DNA of 64,000 nt from positions 5,146,001 through 5,210,000 of the forward strand of contig NZ_CP121261.1 in assembly GCF_029637605.1 (NCBI RefSeq). Reading direction: 5' to 3'. Both the position numbers and the translations under genes were made by a program. Positions within the stretch are counted from its first letter, which is position 1. The number at the start of each line of letters is the position of its first letter. Below are positions 27,675 to 37,216 of the stretch, piece by piece. The DNA comes from Achromobacter spanius. GTDB taxonomy: Bacteria; Pseudomonadota; Gammaproteobacteria; Burkholderiales; Burkholderiaceae_B. The notes beneath the pieces are model-generated. The model saw only the letters and a list, made by a program, of their open reading frames with translations. It searched no databases and was not told where the DNA came from.

Positions 27675-28829
27675 ATGACGACCCCAAGCAATTCCGACGA
27701 TATCTTCTGGATGCGGCGCGCCCTGGCGCAGGCCGAAAGCGTGCTCTACACCACCGCGCCCAATCCTCGCGTGGGTTGTGTGATCGTGCGAGACGGCCGT
27801 GTGCTGGGCGAGGGGGCAACTCAACCGCCTGGTGGCCCCCATGCCGAAATCCGCGCCTTGCTTGATGCGCAGGCGCGTAACGAGACAGTCGAGGGGGCCA
27901 CCCTGTATGTCACGTTGGAGCCTTGCAGCCACTTCGGGCGCACGCCGCCTTGCGTGGATGCGGTGCTGGCGGCCAAGCCCGCGCGCGTGGTCGTGGCCAT
28001 CGGCGATCCCAACCCGCTGGTCAACGGCCAGGGGCTTGCGCGCTTGCGCGCGGCTGGCATCGCGGTCACGACGGGTGTCTGCGTCGAACAAGCGCTGGCA
28101 ATCAATGCCGGTTTCATCTCGCGAATGAGCCGTGGCCTGCCATGGGTATGGATGAAAATGGCCGCGTCCCTTGATGGTCGCAGCGCCTTGCATAACGGCA
28201 TGTCCCAATGGATCACCGGCCCTGAAGCACGCGCCGACGGCCATCATTGGCGCGCGCGTAGTTGTGTGGTGCTGACCGGCATGGGCACTGTGCTGAAAGA
28301 TGATCCGCTGCTTAACGTGCGCGAGGTTGAAACGCCGCGTCAGCCGCGAAGGGCGGTGGTGGACGGCCTGTTCGGCATTCCCGAAAGCGCCCGCCTGTTC
28401 GATGGTGGACCCGTTATCGTTTTCACTGCGCGCGAAGACGCTGCCAAAGCGGCGCGCCTGGCGGCCAAGAACGTGCAAGTCGTGGTCTTGCCGGGACCGA
28501 CGCCAGGGCGCGTGGACCTTGTCGGCATGATGCAATGGTTCGCCCAGGCGCAGTTCAATGAGGTCCATGTCGAGGCCGGAGCGGGCTTGAGCGGCGCGCT
28601 GGTGGCCGCGGGTTGCGTGGATGAGTTGCTGTTGTATCTGGCGCCTGTGCTGCTTGGCGATGCGGCGGGCATGGTGCGCTTGCCGATGCTTGAGCATCTG
28701 GACGCCGCGCGGCGTTACGCATTCATCGATAGCGCACAAGTGGGCGCGGATTTGCGCCTGCGTGCGCGGGTGGAAGGCGCGTGGCGCACTCTGATGCAGC
28801 GCGTGGCGTTGCCGCCGATTGCGTCGTGA
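27675..28829 (+). CDS. ribD: Bifunctional riboflavin biosynthesis deaminase/reductase RibD
   Basis: A 384-residue enzyme: an N-terminal CMP/dCMP-deaminase-type domain with zinc ligands in PHAEIRAL and LEPCSHFGRTPPC, and a C-terminal NADPH-dependent reductase (about 155-384). It converts the pyrimidinone from GTP cyclohydrolase II to the ribitylamino-uracil phosphate precursor of riboflavin. ATG 27675 starts the normal N-terminus; the frame is open 72 nt further upstream. Other rib genes are outside the window. Confidence 0.95.
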   Translation: MTTPSNSDDIFWMRRALAQAESVLYTTAPNPRVGCVIVRDGRVLGEGATQPPGGPHAEIRALLDAQARNETVEGATLYVTLEPCSHFGRTPPCVDAVLAAKPARVVVAIGDPNPLVNGQGLARLRAAGIAVTTGVCVEQALAINAGFISRMSRGLPWVWMKMAASLDGRSALHNGMSQWITGPEARADGHHWRARSCVVLTGMGTVLKDDPLLNVREVETPRQPRRAVVDGLFGIPESARLFDGGPVIVFTAREDAAKAARLAAKNVQVVVLPGPTPGRVDLVGMMQWFAQAQFNEVHVEAGAGLSGALVAAGCVDELLLYLAPVLLGDAAGMVRLPMLEHLDAARRYAFIDSAQVGADLRLRARVEGAWRTLMQRVALPPIAS

Positions 28830-29590
28830 ATACTGTGTGGCGGCGAGCAAGCCGCTGCTCCATTTCGCGCGTGCTAGCACTCAAGCTCAATGGCTGCTAA
28901 TCGCGCGCGCAAGTCGTATTGGCGATGCTCTGCGTCGCGTTCAGCAAGGCAATTGAGGCAAGTTTGCGAGTGTTTGCACGCATGGTTTTCTTGCTGAAAA
29001 CCCGCATTACGATTTTGATCATTACGCCAAATGAATTGCCACAAAAGCGTCAATTGGCTTTAGCATAGGCACATGACTTGGCGATTCGTGCATACGGCCA
29101 TCACCGAACAGCGCTACACGCCCTCGTCACCACGGATTCCCGTGCCGCGATATCGGCGCTTTTCATAACCGAACCGGCATGCTGCTGAACGAAGCGCAAC
29201 GCGCTCTTCAGAACGTTCGCCGCCATCGCATGGCGGACGCATCGGGCTACTGCCCGAATCATAAGAATCCACCGGGATATCGCTCATCCCTTCAATTCAT
29301 TGCTGACCATTTCATGTGCAGTCGCACCACGCGTGTCTGCCATAGCAATATTCTGAAGACGAGCCAGTTAACTTATTCACGTAAGTTGCATTCCCTGACG
29401 GAACTTGTGTCCGATGGGTGCAGCCTAAACGGAAAGGGCCCGACCGTGCTTCATCGTTGTTGTGTGGCGAAAGCAACATAACAACTGGCCGAAAATGCTA
29501 ATCGCGAGATTGTCTAGTAATGCGCAGGCACTGAGGCACAATGGGGACACGTAGGCGTAGTGAATTTTTCGCGTGTTGTAGGAGGTTTCC
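28830..29590 (+). other. Long non-coding leader region upstream of prkA
   Basis: 761 nt with no convincing gene. Base composition is visibly less GC-rich than the flanks. A 100-codon frame at 29179-29481 has no ribosome-binding site and an atypical composition. No tRNA, array or clear sigma70 pair was found; it probably contains the promoter and regulator sites of the prkA operon. Confidence 0.6.
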
Positions 29591-31516
29591 GTGCAAAACA
29601 TCGTCGAAGGCTTCAAGTCGCAGTATGCAAGAGAGCAGGAGTCAGAGCTTTCTCTTGAGGAGTATCTGAACCTCGCCAAACGTGATCCCATGGCGTACGC
29701 CAGTCCCGCTGAGCGCATGCTGGCGGCAATCGGTGAACCCGAAGTCGTGGATACACGCAACGACCCACGTCTTTCCCGTTTGTTTTCCAACCGGACCATC
29801 CGGCGCTATCCGGCGTTTCAGGAGTTCTACGGCATGGAGGACGTGATCGGGCAGATCGTCGCGTTCTTCAAACACGCCGCGCAGGGGCTGGAAGAGCGCA
29901 AGCAAATCCTCTATCTGTTGGGCCCCGTGGGCGGCGGCAAGTCGTCCATCGCGGAGCGGCTGAAGGCCCTGATGGAAAGCTATCCCATCTATGCCCTGAA
30001 AGGCTCGCCCGTCAACGAATCTCCGCTTGGCCTGTTCCATCCGGAACGCTTTGGCGACACGCTTGAAAAGGAATACGGCATTCCGCGCCGCTACCTGACG
30101 GGCATCATGTCACCCTGGGCGGTCAAGCGCTTGAAAGAGTTTGATGGCGACATCTCGCAATTCCGCGTCGTGCGCCTGAACCCCTCGGTGCTGCGCCAGG
30201 TGGCCATCGCCAAGACCGAGCCGGGCGACGAAAACAACCAGGACATTTCCTCGCTGGTCGGCAAGGTTGATATCCGCAAGCTCGACCGCCATTCACAAGA
30301 CGACCCGGATGCCTACAGCTATTCCGGTGGCCTGTGCCTGGCGAATCAGGGCTTGCTGGAATTCGTCGAGATGTTCAAGGCCCCGATCAAGATGCTGCAT
30401 CCCCTGCTGACGGCCACGCAGGAAGGCAACTTCAAGGGCACCGAAGGCTTCTCCGCGATCCCCTTCAACGGCACGATCCTGGCCCACTCGAACGAGTCCG
30501 AATGGCAGACCTTCCGCAACAACAAGCACAACGAAGCGTTCCTTGACCGTATCTATATCGTCAAGGTGCCTTACTGCTTGCAGGTGTCCGAGGAAGTTCG
30601 CATCTACGAAAAGCTGCTGCATCACAGCTCGTTGTCGGCCGCCCCGTGCGCGCCGGGAACGCTGGACATGATGGCGCAGTTCTCGGTGCTGACCCGACTG
30701 AAAGAACCCGAGAACTCCAGCATCTATTCGAAGCTGCGCGTCTATGACGGTGAAAGCCTGAAGGATGTGGACCCGAAGGCCAAGGCCTTGCAGGAATACA
30801 AGGACTACGCCGGCACGGACGAAGGCATGAACGGGGTGTCCACGCGATTCGCGTACAAGATCCTGTCCAGCGTCTTCAACTACGACCAAACGGAAGTGGC
30901 CGCGAACCCGGTGCATTTGATGTACGTGCTGGAACAACGGATCGGCCGCGAAGACTATCCGGAAGAGATCCGCCGGCGCTATCTTGAGTTCATCAAGGGC
31001 TTTCTGGCGCCGCGTTATGCGGAATTCATCGGCAAGGAAATTCAGACCGCCTATCTGGAATCGTATTCGGAGTACGGCCAGAACATCTTTGACCGCTACG
31101 TCACGTTTGCCGATTGCTGGATTCAGGACGAAGAGTTCCGCGATCCGGAAACGGGCGAAAGCTTCGATCGCAGCGCGTTGAACGACGAGCTGGAAAAGAT
31201 TGAAAAGCCGGCTGGAATTGCGAACCCGAAGGACTTCCGCAACGAGATCGTGAACTTCGTGCTGCGGGCGCGTGCCAATAACAACGGCCGCAACCCGAAC
31301 TGGACCAGCTATGAAAAGCTGCGCGAAGTGATCGAGAAGAAGATGTTCTCGAACACGGAAGATCTGCTGCCGGTGATTTCGTTCAACGCCAAGGCTTCGG
31401 CCGAGGACAAGTCGAAACACCAGAGCTTCGTGGATCGCATGGTGGAAAAGGGCTACACGGAAAAGCAGGTCAGGCTGCTGTGCGAGTGGTACCTCCGAGT
31501 GAGGAAGTCTTCCTGA
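29591..31516 (+). CDS. prkA: PrkA-family serine protein kinase (YeaG)
   Basis: A 641-residue protein with an AAA-like N-terminal domain (P-loop GPVGGGKSS at 111-119) and the PrkA C-terminal kinase-like domain. It begins with GTG preceded by GGAGG. In Escherichia coli, YeaG works with YeaH in adaptation to sustained nitrogen starvation and is induced in stationary phase. It is the first gene of a three-gene operon with yeaH- and spoVR-like genes, a set conserved across many proteobacteria. Confidence 0.94.
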   Translation: MQNIVEGFKSQYAREQESELSLEEYLNLAKRDPMAYASPAERMLAAIGEPEVVDTRNDPRLSRLFSNRTIRRYPAFQEFYGMEDVIGQIVAFFKHAAQGLEERKQILYLLGPVGGGKSSIAERLKALMESYPIYALKGSPVNESPLGLFHPERFGDTLEKEYGIPRRYLTGIMSPWAVKRLKEFDGDISQFRVVRLNPSVLRQVAIAKTEPGDENNQDISSLVGKVDIRKLDRHSQDDPDAYSYSGGLCLANQGLLEFVEMFKAPIKMLHPLLTATQEGNFKGTEGFSAIPFNGTILAHSNESEWQTFRNNKHNEAFLDRIYIVKVPYCLQVSEEVRIYEKLLHHSSLSAAPCAPGTLDMMAQFSVLTRLKEPENSSIYSKLRVYDGESLKDVDPKAKALQEYKDYAGTDEGMNGVSTRFAYKILSSVFNYDQTEVAANPVHLMYVLEQRIGREDYPEEIRRRYLEFIKGFLAPRYAEFIGKEIQTAYLESYSEYGQNIFDRYVTFADCWIQDEEFRDPETGESFDRSALNDELEKIEKPAGIANPKDFRNEIVNFVLRARANNNGRNPNWTSYEKLREVIEKKMFSNTEDLLPVISFNAKASAEDKSKHQSFVDRMVEKGYTEKQVRLLCEWYLRVRKSS

Positions 31517-31528
31517 GCGAGGTGAATC

Positions 31529-32788
31529 ATGAATTCACTGATCGATCGCCGTCTTAACGGGCGCAATAAAAGCGCCGTCAACCGCGAGCGTTTTTTGCGG
31601 CGCTACAAGGACCAGATCCGCAAGGCGGTTCACGGGATGATCCGTGACCGCTCCATTCAGGATATGGATCAAGGCGGAGAGATCAACCTGCCCGCCCGGG
31701 ATATTTCCGAGCCTACGTTCCGGCACGGCTCGGGCGGTGACCGCGAGATGGTGCACCCTGGCAATCGCGAATTTGCCAAGGGCGACACCATCGACCGGCC
31801 GCAGGGCGGCCAAGGCGAGGGCGGGTCCGACCCGGGTGAAGGGGAATCGGTAGATCAATTCACCTTCAGCCTGTCGCGGGCCGAGTTCCTTAACCTGTTC
31901 TTCGAGGATCTGGAACTGCCGCATCTGGCGCGCAACCAGTTGGGTGAAGTCAGCCAGAAAAAATGGCAGCGTGCCGGTTACACCACGACCGGCTCGCCCA
32001 GCATGTTGAGCATCAGCCGCACGCTCAAGTCATCGTTGGCGCGGCGTGTTGCGCTGAACGTGAAAGCGCGCGCCGATCTTGAAGACGCTGAAAAGGCCTT
32101 GGCCGATGCGCGGGCGGCGGGCGCGCCTGCCGCAACCATCCGCACGCTGGAGCAGGACGTCGAGGACTGCCGCGAGCGCCTTGCCCGCGTGCCGTTCCTG
32201 GACGACCTGGACCTGCGCTATCGCAATCGGGTGTCGGTGGCCATTCCGATGGCGCGCGCGGTCATGTTCTGCCTGATGGACGTGTCGGGGTCCATGGACG
32301 AAGGCAAGAAGGACCTGGCCAAGCGCTTCTTTACGCTGCTGTACCTGTTCCTGTCTCGCAAGTACGAGCACGTGGACCTGGTCTTCATCCGTCATACGGA
32401 CAACGCCGAGGAAGTGGACGAGCAAACGTTCTTCTACGACCCCAAGAGCGGTGGCACCATCGTGCTGTCCGCGCTGGAGCTGATGCGCGAGATTCTGGAG
32501 AAGCGCTATCCGCCCTCGGGGTGGAACGTGTATGCGGCGCAAGCCAGCGACGGCGATTCGTTCGGCGCCGACGCGGGCAAGAGCGCGCGCTTTCTGGCGG
32601 AGCATCTGCTGCCGTCGACACGGTATTTCGCCTATATCGAAATTCCCGACTCGCAAGAGGCTCGCAAGAGCAGCCTGTGGGCCGAGTATGAACAGAAGCT
32701 GGAGCCGCATTTCGTCATGCGGCGCATCTGCGATCGCGGCGAGATCTTTCCCGTGTTCCATGACCTGTTCAAGAAGGAAACCGCATGA
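31529..32788 (+). CDS. yeaH: YeaH/YhbH family protein (DUF444, VWA-like)
   Basis: A 419-residue protein. The N-terminal half is polar with a glycine-rich linker (about 92-106) and a coiled-coil stretch (about 180-220). The C-terminal half is a von Willebrand A-like domain with the metal site DVSGS at 251-255 and a further threonine/aspartate region (HTDNAEEVDE). It is the usual partner of PrkA/YeaG. The start lies 12 nt after prkA, and the end overlaps the spoVR gene by 4 nt (ATGA). Confidence 0.93.
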   Translation: MNSLIDRRLNGRNKSAVNRERFLRRYKDQIRKAVHGMIRDRSIQDMDQGGEINLPARDISEPTFRHGSGGDREMVHPGNREFAKGDTIDRPQGGQGEGGSDPGEGESVDQFTFSLSRAEFLNLFFEDLELPHLARNQLGEVSQKKWQRAGYTTTGSPSMLSISRTLKSSLARRVALNVKARADLEDAEKALADARAAGAPAATIRTLEQDVEDCRERLARVPFLDDLDLRYRNRVSVAIPMARAVMFCLMDVSGSMDEGKKDLAKRFFTLLYLFLSRKYEHVDLVFIRHTDNAEEVDEQTFFYDPKSGGTIVLSALELMREILEKRYPPSGWNVYAAQASDGDSFGADAGKSARFLAEHLLPSTRYFAYIEIPDSQEARKSSLWAEYEQKLEPHFVMRRICDRGEIFPVFHDLFKKETA

Positions 32789-34338
32789 ATGCCATCGTGG
32801 GTGCTCTCGTGGAGCCGGATACGGCCGGCGGCGCTCGGCCGATATCCCAAGGCTCAGAATGGACGTTCGAACTGATCCAGTCCTATGACGACGCGATCTC
32901 CAAGGTCGCGGCCGAGTACGGCCTGGACACGTATCCGAACCAGATCGAGGTGATTACCTCGGAACAGATGCTGGATGCTTATGCGTCGGCCGGGCTGCCT
33001 ATCGGCTATCCGCACTGGTCATACGGCAAGGAATTCATCCGCAACGAGCAATACTACCGGCGCGGCATGCAGGGCCTGGCGTACGAGATCGTCATCAATT
33101 CCAACCCGTGCATCTCTTATCTCATGGAAGAAAACTCCATGACGATGCAGGCGCTGGTGATTGCGCATGCGTGCTATGGGCATAACTCGTTTTTCAAGGG
33201 CAACTACCTGTTCCGGCAATGGACCGACGCCGATGGGGTGCTGGACTACCTGGTATTCGCGCGCAAGTATGTGATGTCGTGCGAAGACCGCTACGGCATC
33301 GACGCGGTGGAATCGCTGCTGGATTCCTGCCATGCGCTGTCGCACCACGGGGTGGACCGCTACAAGCGGCCCGCGCCGATGTCATTCAAGGAAGAGGCCG
33401 CGCGTCAGGCCGAGCGCAAGGAACACGCGCGTCTGCAATACAACGACTTGTGGCGCACGTTGCCGCGCCTGGAAGCCGACAAGGACACGCGCACTGATGC
33501 GCCGGTGTTTCCGCCGGAACCCGAAGAGAACCTGCTGTACTTCATTGAGAAGTACTCGCCCAAGCTGGCTCCGTGGCAGAAAGAGCTGGTGCGCATCGTG
33601 CGCAAGATTGCCCAGTACTTTTACCCGCAGACCCAGACCAAGGTCATGAACGAAGGGTGGGCCACGTTCTGGCACTACACCATCCTGAACCGCTTGCATG
33701 AAAAAGGGCTGGTCAACGACGGCTTCATGATGGAGTTCCTGCAAAGCCATACCAACGTTGTCAGCCAACGCGGCTTTGACGAACGCGGCTATGGCGGCAT
33801 CAACCCGTATGCGCTGGGCTTTGCGATGATGACGGACATCCGCCGGATCTGCGAAGCGCCCACGCCTGAAGACCGAAAGTGGTTTCCCGATATTGCGGGC
33901 GGCGATTGGCAGAAGACGCTGGACTTCGCCATGCGCAACTTCAAGGACGAGTCCTTCATCTCGCAGTACCTGTCCCCGCGGCTGATCCGCGAGTTCCGCT
34001 TGTTTGCGATCTCGGACCATCAGTCGAACCCGAAGCTGGAAGTGGCCGCCATCCACAACGACGAGGGCTACCGCGACATTCGCCGCCTGCTGGCCGCGCA
34101 GCACAACCGCGACAACCAGGTGCCGGACATCCAGGTGGTGCGTTTCAATCGCGATTCGGACCGTTCATTGGTGCTGCGGCATTTGAAGAGCCGTGGCCGC
34201 CCCTTGGCGGGCGAGGATGCCGAGCAGGTCATGAAGCATCTGGCGCGCCTGTGGGGCTTCAGGGTCAGGCTGGAAGAAACCGAGCCGGACGGCACGGTCA
34301 GTTCTTACCGCGAGCAGGAACCCCCAGCTCCGCACTAA
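32785..34338 (+). CDS. ycgB: SpoVR family protein (YcgB)
   Basis: A 517-residue SpoVR-like protein, normal length, with conserved segments PHWSYGKEF, HACYGHNSFFKGNYLF and NEGWATFWHYTILNRL; the histidines and glutamate in these look like a metal-binding set. The Bacillus homologue is needed for spore cortex formation; the role in non-sporulating bacteria is unresolved but linked to stationary phase. Translationally coupled to yeaH. Confidence 0.94.
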   Translation: MNAIVGALVEPDTAGGARPISQGSEWTFELIQSYDDAISKVAAEYGLDTYPNQIEVITSEQMLDAYASAGLPIGYPHWSYGKEFIRNEQYYRRGMQGLAYEIVINSNPCISYLMEENSMTMQALVIAHACYGHNSFFKGNYLFRQWTDADGVLDYLVFARKYVMSCEDRYGIDAVESLLDSCHALSHHGVDRYKRPAPMSFKEEAARQAERKEHARLQYNDLWRTLPRLEADKDTRTDAPVFPPEPEENLLYFIEKYSPKLAPWQKELVRIVRKIAQYFYPQTQTKVMNEGWATFWHYTILNRLHEKGLVNDGFMMEFLQSHTNVVSQRGFDERGYGGINPYALGFAMMTDIRRICEAPTPEDRKWFPDIAGGDWQKTLDFAMRNFKDESFISQYLSPRLIREFRLFAISDHQSNPKLEVAAIHNDEGYRDIRRLLAAQHNRDNQVPDIQVVRFNRDSDRSLVLRHLKSRGRPLAGEDAEQVMKHLARLWGFRVRLEETEPDGTVSSYREQEPPAPH

Positions 34339-34398
34339 AGGATAGAAGGGGAGCACACTGAGCAACGCCGCTCGGTGCGTCCCTCTTTCTTGCACGGC

Positions 34399-34428
34399 TT
34401 GCTGCGCTGCGCCGAAACCTGCTAGAAT
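34399..34428 (+). promoter_or_regulatory. Promoter for tRNA-Ser
   Basis: TTGCTG (34399-34404), 18-nt spacer and TAGAAT (34423-34428), about 50 nt before the mature tRNA 5' end. Confidence 0.65.
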
Positions 34429-34479
34429 CGCGGATTCGCAATTTTCGTAGTGACTTTTTGCCTACGAAAATACCGATTA

Positions 34480-34570
34480 GGACAGGTGGCCGAGCGGTTG
34501 AAGGCGCACGCCTGGAAAGCGTGTATACGTCAAAAGCGTATCGGGGGTTCGAATCCCCCTCTGTCCGCCA
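34480..34570 (+). tRNA. tRNA-Ser (anticodon GGA)
   Basis: A 91-nt class II tRNA with encoded CCA. The acceptor pairs GGACAGG with TCTGTCC, the D-arm has GGCCGAGCGGTTGAAGGC, the anticodon stem-loop CGCCTGGAAAGCG carries GGA, a long variable arm follows, and the T-arm contains GGTTCGAATCC. It reads UCC and UCU serine codons. The gene stands alone between the prkA operon and the fimbrial locus. Confidence 0.97.
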
Positions 34571-34630
34571 AGAACTCTGATGGCAATCGCCATCCAAGCT
34601 ATACCGGACCCGGTACAGATGAAATACATA

Positions 34631-34665
34631 AGGCCCTCGACTTCAATGAAGCCGAGGGCCTTTTT
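34631..34665 (+). terminator. Terminator after tRNA-Ser
   Basis: AGGCCCTCG and CGAGGGCCT form a 9-bp stem, followed by TTTTT. Two smaller hairpins (GATGGC..GCCATC, ACCGG..CCGGT) lie between the tRNA and this terminator. It can also serve the converging fimbrial transcript. Confidence 0.9.
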
Positions 34666-34686
34666 GTATTGCAACCTGCTGCGCGG

Positions 34687-35391
34687 CTACAGGTAGCGCA
34701 ACGTGAACGTCACCGAACCATCCAGTGGAATTTCCTTGGACGTTGGCAAGGCAGCGGTTCCGTTCAACACGGGTGTCACGGCCAAGCTGACGGACGCAGT
34801 CGTGATGGGAGTGGCGGTGGCATCTTTGCCGAACGAGTATTCGTCCGCCGGATTCACGTTGATGGTGTCCATGCCCGATTGAACAGGCCAGCTTGCGCTG
34901 CCGCTGGGACGGGAAAGAACCACGGACGTACTGTTGAACGGCGGGATGCCGTCAACCACCGTGGCCTCGGGGCGCACCAACAGCACGACGGCACCGATCT
35001 TGACATCGTCGATACGGCCCAATCCCCAAGCGTGAGGCGCGCCGTTCTGCGGGTTTTGATAGGGCCATGGCATGCCGTCGGCGATGGCTTCCTGATGTGT
35101 GATGGCAGTGTCCGGACGGTTCTCGTGAACCGTGAAAGAGACGCGTGTCGGGCTGCCGCACGCGATCTCCATGCGTGGACGCTGTTCGGGCAGCAGCGTT
35201 CCGTTGCGGTTCAGCGACTGAAAAGGCAGGGTGCCGAAGTCGACGGCGCTTCCACTACCAAAGCCCATGCTGCAGGCTGGCGGGGTGAGTTGGCCGCCGA
35301 TGAGCAGATCGGCTTGATTGGTGCCTGCATGCGTGGTGCAAGCGGCGGCCAGAGTCAAGCCGGCGCAAAGGCGTGGCAGGGTTTTCATCAT
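34687..35391 (-). CDS. DUF1120-type fimbrial subunit, third of three in tandem
   Basis: About 234 residues with a signal peptide ending THAGT-like (AACTTHAG). The mature N-terminus (ADLLIGGQLTPPAC) resembles a donor strand followed by the first conserved cysteine; the second is in MEIACGSPTRVSF. The protein ends GSVTFTLRYL, with the penultimate tyrosine typical of chaperone-recognised pilus subunits. The start is uncertain: ATG at 35391 or 35388, with a TTG at 35409 also possible. It is closest in sequence to the next upstream gene (shared WPYQNPQNG and ITFTLRYL-type end), suggesting duplication. Confidence 0.85.
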   Translation of the reverse strand: MMKTLPRLCAGLTLAAACTTHAGTNQADLLIGGQLTPPACSMGFGSGSAVDFGTLPFQSLNRNGTLLPEQRPRMEIACGSPTRVSFTVHENRPDTAITHQEAIADGMPWPYQNPQNGAPHAWGLGRIDDVKIGAVVLLVRPEATVVDGIPPFNSTSVVLSRPSGSASWPVQSGMDTINVNPADEYSFGKDATATPITTASVSLAVTPVLNGTAALPTSKEIPLDGSVTFTLRYL

Positions 35392-35436
35392 GTGAGCGAA
35401 GAGAGTCAAATTCGAGCGGATGCCATTGGAACGTGG

Positions 35437-36138
35437 TTACAGGTAACGCAACGTGAACGTGATCGAGCCGTCCAACGGAATTTCGTTCGCTGCGGGCAAG
35501 GTTGACGGTTGGCCGATCATGGGGGAGAGTCCGACCGCCAACTGCGCGTTCGTAATCGGTACGGCGGGGCCGCCCGTCGGGCCGAACGAGTATTCAAGAT
35601 CGGGGCTGAGGTTGACTGAATAGTGCGATGACCCTATCGACCAGATATTGCTTCCCGTGGGGCGCGCAAGGATCTTTTGCACCCCCGCTTCGGTCAGGAG
35701 CGCTCCGTCGACCATGGTGCTGGCGGGAATAATCAGCGCGATCAATGCGCCCGTCTTGATCTGTTTGCCGTCTGCAAAGCCCAACCCCCAGGAATACTTG
35801 GTGCCGTTCTGCGGGTTTTGGTATGGCCAGTTGAGATTGGGCGCTTCCTGAAGCGTGATGCCCGAGCCTGCCCGGTTGTCCAGCGCGACAACGCTGACGC
35901 GCGTGGGGGTGCCGCAATCGATCTGCAGGAGGGTGTCTTTGCTGCCGAGTTTCGTGCCGTTGTTGTCCAAGGCGTTAAATGCGATGGCGTCGAAGTCGAG
36001 CGTTGCATTACCGTCAAAATGGGCGTTGCATGCCGGTGGTGTGAGCTTGCCCGTCACGGTGAGATTGCTATTGCCGGCAGCGTGCGATGTGGCAGCCAAC
36101 GTGACCAACGCCACGCCGACAAAGAATTGGTTTTTCAT
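35437..36138 (-). CDS. DUF1120-type fimbrial subunit, second of three in tandem
   Basis: A 233-residue secreted subunit; AGGAAAG before ATG 36138 fixes the start, and the signal peptide ends TSHAA. Same plan as its neighbours: donor-strand-like segment NLTVTGKLTPPAC, a second cysteine in LQIDCGTPTRVSV, and C-terminal GSITFTLRYL. It shares the WPYQNPQNG motif and the C-terminus with the downstream paralogue. Likely assembled on the cell surface by the chaperone and usher encoded at 38.6-41.9 kb. Confidence 0.87.
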   Translation of the reverse strand: MKNQFFVGVALVTLAATSHAAGNSNLTVTGKLTPPACNAHFDGNATLDFDAIAFNALDNNGTKLGSKDTLLQIDCGTPTRVSVVALDNRAGSGITLQEAPNLNWPYQNPQNGTKYSWGLGFADGKQIKTGALIALIIPASTMVDGALLTEAGVQKILARPTGSNIWSIGSSHYSVNLSPDLEYSFGPTGGPAVPITNAQLAVGLSPMIGQPSTLPAANEIPLDGSITFTLRYL

Positions 36139-36316
36139 GATTAGCTTTCCTGATGTCAACAAATGCCGTCCTCGGAGGGCAATGAACCACCTGACCCGAC
36201 TTTGCGCACATGCAGCGGGGCCGAGCGACCTTGTGGAGCCGCACGGTCGAATGCTGCATTTGTCTTGGGGATATTCGATTGCAGGAGGGCGCCACAGCGC
36301 GCCCTCCGCGCTACCG

Positions 36317-37036
36317 TTACAGGTAAACGAGCGAGATCGTGGCGCTGCCGTCCAGCGGGATGGCGGCGGTCGTGGGGAGTTCGCTGGCGCGGTTGATCGT
36401 GGGCATTACGGTCAGCGAACCGGCTACCGCCGTGACCGGTACCGGCGTGGCGTTGGCGCCCGGGGAGCCCAGGAAGAATGAGTAGGTGAAATTCGGGCTG
36501 ATGAACTGCCGCAATACGGCTTCGGCGGACCAGGTGCGCTTGTCCGCGCTGTAGAGCACGGTAGCCTTGCTGCCGTTGGCTTGGACGTCGCCTTCCTTGA
36601 AGCCGAACATGTAGCCGCCGATGGGAATCTGCGTGTCGTTGGCGCCAGCGACGGAGCCGAGCCCAAAGATGTAGGCGTCGGTGATGTTGGAGCTGATGGA
36701 GCCCCAGGCGTTGATGTTCAACGAGGCTTTCAGAACTTTGCTGCTGGCGCGGTTGTCTACCACGTGCAGGCCGACGCGCGTGGCGCCGTCGCAAGTGATG
36801 TTCAGGCCAACCGTTTTTTCGGTCAGCTTGGTGCCGTCGACGTTGAGCGAATTGAATGCGCGGTCGCCGAAATCAAGCACGCCGTTGCCGGCCAGGGAAA
36901 GGTCGCAGGACGGGGGCGTGATGCGACCGGTGATCTTGAGTTCAGCTGAGGGAGCCGCTTGGGCGGATGCGGCGATCAAAAAGCTTGCGGCCAAGAGGTA
37001 GCGCAGGGTGGGCAGGGGGCGTACCGAGTAATTCAT
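36317..37036 (-). CDS. DUF1120-type fimbrial subunit, first of three in tandem
   Basis: A 239-residue protein with a signal peptide ending SAQAA, donor-strand-like ELKITGRITPPSC, a second cysteine in LNITCDGATRVGL, and C-terminal GSATISLVYL with penultimate tyrosine. It diverges from the other two in the central region (GSISSNITDAYIFGLGS). It is the promoter-proximal gene of a three-gene minus-strand unit; a 178-nt gap separates it from the next gene, which may hold processing or partial termination signals. The operator-like palindrome at 37098-37111 lies 62 nt upstream. Confidence 0.87.
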   Translation of the reverse strand: MNYSVRPLPTLRYLLAASFLIAASAQAAPSAELKITGRITPPSCDLSLAGNGVLDFGDRAFNSLNVDGTKLTEKTVGLNITCDGATRVGLHVVDNRASSKVLKASLNINAWGSISSNITDAYIFGLGSVAGANDTQIPIGGYMFGFKEGDVQANGSKATVLYSADKRTWSAEAVLRQFISPNFTYSFFLGSPGANATPVPVTAVAGSLTVMPTINRASELPTTAAIPLDGSATISLVYL

Positions 37037-37068
37037 GACTATCCAGTTTCTGGTGGGACAAAGGAATC

Positions 37069-37111
37069 ACTCTAGGAAACGGATGACTTTTGGGATATAG
37101 GCATGCGCCTA
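37069..37111 (-). promoter_or_regulatory. Palindromic operator and promoter of the fimbrial subunit operon
   Basis: TAGGC-ATGC-GCCTA (37098-37111), preceded by GATA on the plus strand. Read toward the subunit genes, 19 nt after the motif end comes TAGAGT (37074-37069), a good -10. The palindrome therefore sits over the -35 position. The same motif and geometry occur upstream of the fimbrial chaperone at 41961-42004. Confidence 0.65.
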
Positions 37112-37216
37112 ATCTTCATTACGGTTGCGTAAACAGCTGCGTTACTATTTGTCCACGTTGGTTTTTCGTTCAACGAGAAACAGTGGAAAATCTGGGCTCT
37201 ACCGGGGAATTCCATA

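Noticed and set aside
28861..28900. Search for a flavin (FMN) riboswitch near ribD
   Set aside because: No conserved FMN-aptamer segments were seen upstream or downstream of ribD.
29067..29082. Sigma54-like sequence AGGCAC-N5-TTGGC upstream of prkA
   Set aside because: The essential GC at -12 is replaced by GG, and it lies over 500 nt from the gene.
29179..29481. 100-codon frame in the region before prkA
   Set aside because: No ribosome-binding site, unusual cysteine/histidine-rich composition and no recognisable family.
34480..34570. tRNA-Ser considered as an integration site for a fimbrial island
   Set aside because: No integrase gene and no second copy of the tRNA 3' end were found between 34.6 and 42 kb.
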